A program made the translations under genes and the position numbers. A DNA stretch of 64,000 nucleotides, from positions 1,486,314 through 1,550,313 of the forward strand of contig NW_003314301.1 of assembly GCF_000143415.4 (NCBI RefSeq), given 5' to 3'. Position 1 is the first letter of the stretch. Every line of letters begins with the position of its first letter. Shown here piece by piece: positions 55,408-64,000 of this stretch. The stretch is from Selaginella moellendorffii (lineage: Eukaryota; Streptophyta; Lycopodiopsida; Selaginellales; Selaginellaceae). The notes beneath the pieces were generated by a model, which saw only the letters and a program-made list of their open reading frames with translations, searched no databases and was not told where the DNA came from.

Positions 55408-58400
55408 TAATGGATTAAAAAAATAAGATTCTTAAATGGTTGAAGGTATACCTTGAATGATCTCTATGAACCATTGGTGCAAATTTTCTCTAAAGCCTTT
55501 AAAGTATAAGGCTACCATCATATCCTCTTTTTGGATCACGCCTTGTATTGTAAATACTTATAATAAGGAGTTAGTGCCAATGTTTACTAGTGTTCTGAGG
55601 AGTACTCTAAGTTTTATAAGATAATAGTGAGTGCTAGAAACTTATTTGCAAGATGTCCCTGATTAGCTGTGGCTCTAAGAAAATCATGAAATAAACCAAA
55701 ATTGCCATATACTCCTCTACAATATCATCATAATTGCTATTGCAGTGTCCTAGCTATCTTCAAAATTTAGTGGAAATAAATGATTCTTAATATCTCATTT
55801 ACCACTTTTTTCCTTTCATTTGTAATCTAGAAACCCAAGGTGGCTTATAGTATATTTACTCCATCCCAAATCTAAGGAGCACATGACTTCAAGTCCATCT
55901 TGAAAGGCCATCTCGTGATAGTCTTTTATCATATAGATCTAGGATCTCCCTTACAGCCATGGCTAGTATAACTATGTTGCACAATTGAGAGATTTGTCCT
56001 TTGGTTTCGAAACACTTGAATAACAACCAACAAAATATTTAAAAGAATTGAAAGTATTAAACTTGTAGGTCATACCTTTCTCTTGTCAGCTTCTCATAAA
56101 TCATTCAATATAGGAGTTTCTTTGGATGCCAATGCAAAGTATAATTTATAAACTGATTTATAAATCATAAACATATTTATAATTATGGATCAATTGAATT
56201 ATTCATGACACTACTATTAAACAAACCAAGCATTGCTGCATGCAATGTGTAGCAAATTATTAATTTCTCAAGAAGTTATAAACCTTTGATACCTATTATG
56301 AAAAATAAGGTTTATTACATGTGTATATACATTACCTATAACACAAGTTCATTTATTAATATACTTAGTTGATAAGTTAGAGATGGTTGGTCCTAGAGAT
56401 AGCCAGAATATATTTTTCATCAAGTGTTATTTCTGGGTTTTAAAATCTTTAGTAAGACAGAAAATAAAACTTGAAAGATCTATAGTTGAAAGTTTATTAT
56501 TAATAGAGATTTTTTTTATATGCATAATATTTTAGTGATAATTTGGTTATTGGTAGTCCATAGTTTATATCTTTATTTGATTATAGTAGCATTTGATTGA
56601 AAACTCCAGGAAAATAAATTTAACCTAGTACATAAGAGCATAAACATTTTCCCTTTATATTTGCATTTGAAGAGGAAATGCAACCTATCAGAAATATCAA
56701 CAAGAAAAAATTGTAAGAGATAATACAAGAATGCAATATATTATTTACTATCCAAACCAGTAGGTTCTTGAAATTTTAAAATGTCTACCACTATTATCTA
56801 AAATAGCCTTCATAACTTATTTGTGATGTCTCTATTTAGTCAAAGATGCCTATATTTAAAACTATCCACTAAGACAAAAACTCTAATTCTTAATGCTTTT
56901 CCAAGTATTAGCATCTTATAGTCTTTATGATAGTGTAGGCATTTAGATCATATAAATTCTCCACCATAGTATTGGTAGTTCCATCATGTTTATATTCAGC
57001 CTCCACAATACCTATTTAATCGAGAATGCATTGCCACTGATAAACAAAAAAGTCAGACGGAAGGAATATTTGGCAGCACAATTTCATACATCAAAATGCT
57101 GCTAAGTCCCAAACAGTTGGACTCAAGGTCCAACTGCCCAAGTTCCAACCCAATGACCAACTTCAGTTTCTTAGCAATCTCGGTTCAACACTCTACAGCA
57201 GCAACTCTACAACAGACTCGAACACCGGACGGGTACAAATGACCCGAAAGCGGTTACCAGGAGCGGTTGCCAGATGATGACATCTGTACTGCAGACATAA
57301 ACCCGAAAGGACCATGGCAACAAGCATGGACATGGTTGCCCAGGACTTAGTATAAATAGGCTAGCTGTGAGAGTGATAATTTTATCCCATCTCTACTCTA
57401 CACAAAGAAAAGCTTTGTAAAAATTTTCTTTATCAACTGCTTGTGAGATTTGACTTCCTACTCTGTGTTCTGGGATTGACACTGAGATGCATTTAGTTTT
57501 CACTCAGTTTTCCTTTCTATTGTATCAGTGCATTCACTTGTTCTGGGTTTTTGTTGATTTTGTGGCCTGCGCCATCCTTGCCTACCTTCAGTTCTATTGA
57601 CAGCCAAGTTCTTAGTGTGGATCAAGGAGTTGTACGACCGGCCAATCATGTAGCCTCTCTTTCTATTCTCGTCAGACTTGTAATCCGACTGGCAACCAAA
57701 TACTCAACTGAGCCAACCATTTCATGATTTCACCATTCCAACCCCTTTTCCATTTTCCCCTTTGTTTCCTTCTTTTCTCCATAACACTTGTTTTTCCATG
57801 ATAACAGCCACTCCTGCCAATATGGCATTGCATTTTTATTAAAAACTCAACATAGAAAAGAGCTTCTTATAAGCTAAGGGATTCTATTACTATTTCCACT
57901 ATGTCCTTATCCTCTATATTTGCTATCTCATATTGCTTAAAAACCTTAGTCTTCAACCATGTTACTATGACTATCATATTGTTATTACAAGATTCTAAAG
58001 TAGCGATCTTTATTACTCCTATTGTATGCTTAAAAACACCAATCTTCTTTATTTGTAACACTTGGAATTTCACATTCTTTTGCAAGGTTATATGAACTTT
58101 TCATGCATACTACTCACATGCTCGGGACCAATATATTCAAACCTACATGTGCAATTGTTACAAAGATGTCAACAAAACTAATGAAAAGCTTACTTTAGTA
58201 TTTCTCCAATTTCAAGATCTTTTAAACACATAGGTGATTGCATGTTGCTCCCATTAGAATTTGAACTAGGAATGATGAATCTTCTTTTATTAGTCATCCT
58301 CATTATCGGAAATGACAAATAGCCACCTTATAAAGAAGTGTCAAGGATAGAGGCAATAGAAAATAACTTATTTTACCTAAACTACAAATGATGAGAGTTC

Positions 58401-60167
58401 TAGTGCATTTTTTATTTCTTCAAGTTCTTCTTCTAAATACTAATTATCTTATTTATCATTTATATCATCCCCACCAGCATTAACAATTATGTCCTCATTG
58501 CACTATTTTTATAGAATTGCAAGCAAATTTCTTCTTCTCATTAGATTTCCATCTAGGAAATAGAGGATATCAATCTAAGAATTGCTAACAATGTTGATAT
58601 ATGTGGCTTCATCACATGCTTAGTAGCAAATATTGCAGCCATGACCACATCCTCGTCATTGTTTTGAATATGAGCAATAATAACATTAACTTCCATCATA
58701 ATAGAATCATTTCCTATAGAAAGTGAAACTAAAACATGTGCAACTATAAGCGGGAGAAATGATGTTTCATAGCATTGTGTTAATTGAAAAGTGTTGTTAA
58801 AGGTGGCTAGGGCAAGTGCATGCAAAATCTCCATATGATTTTGACAAAGTGTTTGCCATAAATGCCTAACTTGATTCACTCTAATATATTTGGCTCCATG
58901 TGAAGTCGAAATAAATACTAAACTGCATAATTGAATTAGATAGCTCATGAAAGAAATGATATAATTGCTAAAATATGTCATCTAATATGCATTTGAAGAC
59001 ATTTTAGGAAACAGCTCCAATCTATATAAGTGGTTATGCTCAGACCATTATACCATTGTAACAATATCCTTTGAAAATATGTGAGAAATTTATGCAAACA
59101 CTAGGCATCATCCCAAGTGCTATAAAGTGTTTAAACCAACAGTACACATCATCTTCAAAATTCTTGCAGAAAAAATTTAAGAATCAATGGCAAGAGTAGG
59201 ATAGAGTTACACCATGTATCATGAATGTTATCACTATCAATTAAGCCTGATTATTCAATTACAACCATATAACATTAAGCAATTGCATCAATTATTACTC
59301 CAAAGTCAAATGAGGAGGAGAAAGCTACTGCAAAAGAGGAATATGCTACTTTGTTATGAATGTATATAAAAAGAAGAGGTGAAATAAAAGAATAGTATTG
59401 GAAAAACTTACAAGAATAAAAAAAATTTAGATGATGTAAAAGCTAGATTTAAACAAAAAAACACAAATCCAAACAATTATAAGAGTTAGTACCAATTTGA
59501 TAGCTACCAAAATTTCACTACACTAATAATAGTTTACAATATTGTATCCATACACTTGGACCTCACAAGGTTTAGAAAAATCACTAATATGCTCATTTTG
59601 TTAATTCAATAGTTTATCCTATCTTTTAATTAAATTTTAATAATTATTTTACCCAAGGAAAGCTGGGACTTTTCCTAGTTTGAATATATATCAACTATTA
59701 CCTTAAAAAATTATAGAACACTAATACATACTTTGTCAATAGAATTTGCATAATAGGTATGTTTTTGGTTTGCTTTAGATTAATCTTGTATTTATACTTT
59801 ATAAACATATTGTAATTTATAAACTTTAGTGAACACTTCCTAGTATATTCTAGTTTATTCTTAGATTTCTAAGTTATAATTCGGATTAATAAATAATACT
59901 AGAAAAGAATAACACAGCAAAACAAATGTTGTTAGATGCAAAACTAATAAATTGTCTCTAGCTTCTCCTTGATTTCCAGTAATTAGTCTGAAATGGTAAA
60001 TCAATAAAAAATTGAGAGTTTAATTTTATTTAATTTTATATATAACCAATAAAATTAAACCAATTCTTTTATAAAAAATTGCTACAACACACAGAAAAAT
60101 TGATTAAAAATGTAATCATAGTATTTAATCTCGAGATATAAAAAGAAGCATTGGAAAGCTAGGGCTT
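55408..60167. other. AT-rich intergenic region
   Basis: No supportable gene. A 142-codon minus-strand frame at 58981-58553 has no recognisable features. A GC-richer island at about 57040-57740 with a TATAAATAGG box at 57351 looks like a regulatory or LTR-like insert. The second Helentron terminal block is at 56218-56262. Confidence 0.5.
56218..56262 (+). repeat. Helentron-like terminal hairpin block, copy 2
   Basis: Shares AAACAAACCAAGCATTGCTGC and the following ATGCAATG...AGCAA with the block at 41824-41866. The stem is imperfect. No helicase or Rep lies next to it, so it may mark a non-autonomous or deleted relative. Confidence 0.65.
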
Positions 60168-62384
60168 ATGTTCCGTGGGTGGATTCCGTTCTTGGACGAG
60201 CCAGTGAATCTCACTTTTGAGGTAAGCGATATAGTCTTTGCGCTGCGGGCGTGCGGCGTCACGAAGGATTTAGAATGCGGCCGGAGAGTTCACTGCAGCT
60301 CACTAATCCAGGGCTTCTGCGGGATCGATATTTCAAATTCTCTGGTGAGGATGTATGGCCGATGTGGGAGCGTGGCCAATGCGCTAGTAATTTTCGAGAG
60401 AATGCCGAGCCACAGCACCGTCTCGTGGAACGCGTTAATACTAGCATACGTCGAGAACGGGCAAGCTGGTTTAGCTCTGGAGATTTTTTTCTCTCGTATG
60501 GAAGAAGAGTGGTGCTCGTCCAACACTTACGTTGCTGTGCTTATGGCTTGCTCTAGCTTGGTGGAAGAGAAAGAAGACGATTGCCACAAAACTAGGTGCT
60601 TGGAGGCAGCAAAGTCCATTCACTTGCAAGCTACGCAGAAATTTGAAGGGAAACTCTCGCAGGAGATCTTCGTGGCGAACGCTTTGATGGAAACGTACGC
60701 GAAGTGTGGAAGCATGGCTGATGCTTGGGAAGTTTTCCGGGGGATGGATTCCAGGGACGTTGTGTCATGGACGACGGTGATGCGGGGATATGTCAGGAAC
60801 GGGGAAGCTCAGGTGGCTCTCGAGCTCTTCCAGAGAATGAAAGCTTGCAAGTGTGAGCCGGATTCCCGGGCTTATGTCGTGGTGCTTTCGGCTTGTGCGA
60901 GCTTGGCGGACCGAGAAGAAGGGGCTCAAGTTGGCGGTAAAACTGTGAAGCTTAAGAGCTTAGAGAAGGGGATGGAGATTCACTCGCAGCTGGAAACTGG
61001 GAACAGGGTCAAGAAGATGGAAGGCTTTGGTGGTGACTTGTTAGATTCTAGAAACCAAGAACAGGTTTTCTTATCGGGTAGCCTGGTGGATATGTACTGC
61101 AGATGCGGAGCTCTAGTGGATGCTCAGCGGGTTTTTGATAGAACTAGTCACGAGCAGCGAAACGTGGTTCTTTGGACGGCTCTCATTCAGGGATATGCCG
61201 AGAATGGTGAAAACGAGGTGGCTTTAAGATTGTTTTCGAGCATGGATGGTGTGAGAAGCTCGAGAACTTTTCTTGCGGCTTTGACGGCTTGCGCTGGTTT
61301 AGGAGCAAAAGAGCAAGGCAGACTTGTGTCCGGCAAGGTTGTCAAGCTTTCGAGTTTGGAGAACGGGATGGAAGTTCACGCTCGAGCTGTGGAGGCTGGA
61401 GTTTCTTCCGACTTGTTCGTGGCCAACACCTTGGTCGACATGTACTTCAAGTGTGGGAGCGTGCTGGATGCTCGTCGCTGCTTCGACAGGTTGGTTTCTC
61501 ACAGCATTGTTTCGTGGACTGCTTTAATCCTTGGCTGTGCAGAGAATGGCGAGAACGAGCTGGCCTTGGACCTGTTTAGACGTGTGAGCTGCCGAGCCAA
61601 CTCTCTAACTTATGCCGCCGCTCTCACCGCCTGTGCAAACATGGGAGCACTCCAATCCGGAAGGAAGATCCACGCGGAAGCCGAGGCTTTGGGATTCAAC
61701 ACCGCCGAGCTGTCCCTGGCAAACTCTCTGGTAAATCTCTACAGCAAGTGTGGCAGCATGGCTGACGCTGAGAAGATCTTTAGATCCATGACCAGAAAGG
61801 ATCTAGTGACTTGGAGCTCGCTCATATCGGGATACAGCAGCAAAGGAGCAACACAAGAGGTATTTACCTGGTTTCACAGCTTGCTGCTCGAAGGCCTAGA
61901 GCCGGATAACATCACGTATCTTTCCGTGCTTGCAGCGTGTAGCCACGCCGGGCTTGTCACCAAAGCCGGGGATTACTTCCAAGGGATGAGAGTCAAGCCA
62001 GAGATCCAGCACTATCACTGCATGATCGACGCTCTTGGACGAGCAAATCTTCTCGACGAGGCAGTAGAACTTGCCGAGAGGAGGATGCCTTGGCAAGCTA
62101 CTGCGGTGACATGGACGACGATTCTAAGTTCCTGTCGAAAGTGGAAGAACGTAGCAGTGGCGAAGCTGGCTTTCAAAGCTGTGATGAGGCTGGACAGGAA
62201 CGAAGGCGCGGCATACGTTCTCATGGCCAGTATGTTTGAAAGCTTGGAACTCTGGCAGGAGCAACGAAGCGTGCTGGCTATGGCTTCGGCCAGCCAAAAC
62301 TTTGAAGGAAACAGGACAAAAGGTTATAAAAAATCGAAGAGCTTGATTTACTCTTCTTGTAGATTCTGTACAGCCATGGATTAA
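60168..62384 (+). CDS. Pentatricopeptide repeat protein, PLS type, no DYW domain
   Basis: Intronless, 738 residues. Long runs of PPR helices with the PLS-type phrases NSLVRMYGRCGSVANA, NALMETYAKCGSMADA, NTLVDMYFKCGSVLDA and NSLVNLYSKCGSMADA, spaced about 100 residues apart, each followed by VSWNALI or VSWTALI strings. After the last repeats an E-like region is visible (YHCMIDALGRANLLDEA, WTTILSSCRKWKNV), but the protein then ends without the E+/DYW deaminase. Such proteins bind organellar RNA one base per repeat and commonly specify C-to-U editing sites. No clear targeting peptide precedes the first repeat. Its stop codon lies 13 bp from the convergent CreA-family stop. Confidence 0.93.
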   Translation: MFRGWIPFLDEPVNLTFEVSDIVFALRACGVTKDLECGRRVHCSSLIQGFCGIDISNSLVRMYGRCGSVANALVIFERMPSHSTVSWNALILAYVENGQAGLALEIFFSRMEEEWCSSNTYVAVLMACSSLVEEKEDDCHKTRCLEAAKSIHLQATQKFEGKLSQEIFVANALMETYAKCGSMADAWEVFRGMDSRDVVSWTTVMRGYVRNGEAQVALELFQRMKACKCEPDSRAYVVVLSACASLADREEGAQVGGKTVKLKSLEKGMEIHSQLETGNRVKKMEGFGGDLLDSRNQEQVFLSGSLVDMYCRCGALVDAQRVFDRTSHEQRNVVLWTALIQGYAENGENEVALRLFSSMDGVRSSRTFLAALTACAGLGAKEQGRLVSGKVVKLSSLENGMEVHARAVEAGVSSDLFVANTLVDMYFKCGSVLDARRCFDRLVSHSIVSWTALILGCAENGENELALDLFRRVSCRANSLTYAAALTACANMGALQSGRKIHAEAEALGFNTAELSLANSLVNLYSKCGSMADAEKIFRSMTRKDLVTWSSLISGYSSKGATQEVFTWFHSLLLEGLEPDNITYLSVLAACSHAGLVTKAGDYFQGMRVKPEIQHYHCMIDALGRANLLDEAVELAERRMPWQATAVTWTTILSSCRKWKNVAVAKLAFKAVMRLDRNEGAAYVLMASMFESLELWQEQRSVLAMASASQNFEGNRTKGYKKSKSLIYSSCRFCTAMD

Positions 62385-62397
62385 CAGTTGTCCATTT

Positions 62398-63449
62398 CTA
62401 CTCAACATTCTCTTCTAGTTGCTTGGCGTTGAAATTCTGGCCGTAGAGACTAATGCTGCTTACAGAAGTTCTATATCTGTGTTTTAAAAACAGAAACCGT
62501 TAAATCTAGAAAATACAAAGCTTTAAGAAAAACAAAAAGATAGAAACCTGCTATTTGGCTCCGACATATCTTGGCTGACTCTCGTGCTGTAAGCTACGTA
62601 AACAAGCGCATTGTTGGCTTCATCATAAATCCTGCCAGGAAATAATCAACGAAAAGTAGAAAGTTTTAGAAAGTTTTAGGGGACAAAGCAAAAAGAGAAA
62701 AGCGCACCTCCGGACGTGCATTGTCTGAAACCAAACAGACCAGATTAGATTTACAGTAAAAGCAAGAAGCACAAAAATTTTACCTTGAAGAACAGGTTCC
62801 TCTTTGCACTGAACACCTCTTCCCCCTACATTGCCCGAGAAAGAAAAAAAAAACTCGAGAAAGAGTCATGGAATTTTTTAATTTTTTTTAACCTTCAAAC
62901 CGAGGGCGATTGGCGAAACCAGTCTCAGCGGGCCTGTCTGAGATGCAGAAACAGAAGCCTGTAAAAGTAATATCACTCATCGAACGAGTAGAAAAAAAAC
63001 GTAGATTTTTTTTCACCTGGGAAGGATCTGTGAAGAAATCCCTTGAGAGACGCTCGGTCAGGGATCGCTTGACATTGGAGATGTGAATTGTAATGCCTTC
63101 AATCTATGGAGAAAACAAAAACAAAAAAAGCTAGGAAAGAGCGTCCCAGCCAAAGACCAAAAAGAGAAAACCTTTGGATCGGGAAGAGCAATGACTTCCA
63201 CAATGTCATTGAAGAGCAATCCACTCGCCTTGAACTGCCCAATCTGCGAGAAAGCGCAAGCATCAATCAAAACACACACACAAAAAGAGGAAAAGAGGAA
63301 AAATCCCTTGTTTCGATCCCAACCTTGGTCGCTGCCGCTGCTCCTCCCGATTCGGCGACAGCCGGTTGAAATCGATCGCCAAAAAACAAGAGAGCTGCCG
63401 CTGCTGCCCCTGCTGTTCCAACGCTCGCGAGAAACACCCTCCTTGCCAT
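62398..63449 (-). CDS. CreA-family protein
   Basis: Eight small exons in phase: 63449-63324, 63243-63172, 63103-63017, 62958-62893, 62825-62784, 62724-62708, 62631-62548, 62470-62398; 188 residues. The core GLLFNDIVEVIALPDPK, IEGITIHISNVKRS, RDFFTDPSQASVSASQTGP, GEEVFSAKRNLFFKTMHVRRIYD and NALVYVAYSTR matches the CreA family, of bacterial origin and kept in plants as a plastid protein of unknown biochemical role. The N-terminus (ARRVFLAS, then a hydrophobic stretch and AVA) looks like a twin-arginine signal. Exon 6 is only 17 nt. The family call rests on motif order. Confidence 0.85.
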
Positions 63450-63574
63450 AAACCCTTTCTAGGGCTTTAAACCCTTTAGAATATTCGCGAAAAACATTCG
63501 AGATTCCAGAAAATCTAACTTGTCCACTTGGCAGCATATATTTCTTACACGTGGTACTCCTTACGTGCCACTTC

Positions 63575-64000
63575 TCAGGCGGTTCCAAGAAGAATCTCAC
63601 ACCGCCATGGCGGTCTAAAGCCTTGATCCACTTCCAGAACGAGCAACTTATACAAGACGTAGTAGCGATTCCATCGCATGAGCTTGCCATACGATAGCCC
63701 CTCGCAGCGCTTCTTCCACACGCAATCGTGCACAGCGCAGGTCCTCCAGCTCTTGGACACCGCCAGGCACTTGCCCACATCCACAGACGCGAGCATGGGG
63801 AAGATCTTCTCTTGCATTAGCACCGATCCTAGCGCCTGGAGTGGATCCAGGGGTCCCGGCGCTGGAATTCTTCGCGGCCACGACCTGATCTTCTCCTCCT
63901 CGAGCGCCGCGATGTAGCGGGGACGAACGCACAGCCGCCGGCAAGGCCCACAATCGATGAGATTGCCGCTGTAGTAGAGAGTGCTCGGGCAATCGCGGGA
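63575..64000 (-). CDS. F-box-like protein, C-terminal part (runs off window)
   Basis: The frame is open from the window edge (64000) to TGA at 63575-63577, about 141 codons. A Cys-rich segment (STLYYSGNLIDCGPCRRLC) precedes an F-box-like helix set (QEKIFPMLASVDVGKCLAVSKSWRTCAVHDCVWKKRC). The start lies beyond the window. SCF adaptor function is inferred from the F-box only. Confidence 0.65.
   Translation of the reverse strand, partial: SRDCPSTLYYSGNLIDCGPCRRLCVRPRYIAALEEEKIRSWPRRIPAPGPLDPLQALGSVLMQEKIFPMLASVDVGKCLAVSKSWRTCAVHDCVWKKRCEGLSYGKLMRWNRYYVLYKLLVLEVDQGFRPPWRCEILLGTA

Noticed and set aside
1-64000. CRISPR arrays, bacterial operons, rRNA
   Set aside because: The window is plant nuclear DNA with spliced genes; no regularly spaced direct repeats with unique spacers or rRNA-like segments were seen.

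Overview
This is nuclear DNA from a land plant, most likely a lycophyte close to Selaginella. The evidence is plant-specific gene families (RUP-type WD40, kinase-BEACH-WD40 GFS12, PLS-type PPR, fused dehydroquinate dehydratase/shikimate dehydrogenase, ASIL-type trihelix) combined with very short introns (mostly 50-65 bp) and tightly packed genes. The species call is an inference. The gene-dense parts are GC-balanced; the stretches between them are AT-rich and hold mobile elements. One assembly gap (38044-38363) is present.

Layout. 1-6.5 kb: repeat-rich; a 2.1-kb near-perfect palindrome made of two tail-to-tail copies of the 3' half of a decayed Gln/Pro-rich gene. 6.7-29 kb: ten genes: germin-like protein (5' end missing), DNAJC21/JJJ1 ribosome-biogenesis co-chaperone, a large RD/SR-like and acidic repeat protein, a trihelix factor, DHQ-SDH, GFS12, a Bet v 1/lachrymatory-factor-synthase-like protein, an F-box protein, and the oligosaccharyltransferase catalytic subunit STT3. 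29-42.7 kb: an unrecognised three-exon zinc-ribbon gene, a 1.16-kb solo LTR, and a decayed Helentron (Helitron2-type) with Rep, Pif1-like helicase and a C-terminal endonuclease. 42.7-47.5 kb: a small hypothetical ORF, a GDSL esterase/lipase, a U11/U12-20K (ZMAT5-like) minor-spliceosome protein, and a RUP-like WD40 protein. 47.5-60.1 kb: AT-rich repeats with a second, 2.8-kb copy of the LTR, flanked by a perfect 5-bp target duplication and carrying an internal minisatellite. 60.1-64 kb: an intronless PPR gene, a CreA-family gene and a truncated F-box gene running off the window.

The genes are mostly unrelated housekeeping and regulatory genes, not an operon-like system. Links worth noting: a telomere-like TTTAGGGTT motif sits just 5' of the start codon in five genes, with a more distal copy upstream of a sixth; GDSL/U11-U12-20K share a 164-bp divergent promoter; PPR and CreA converge with 13 bp between stop codons. 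Exon joins below were worked out by hand from GT/GC-AG signals and reading-frame continuity.
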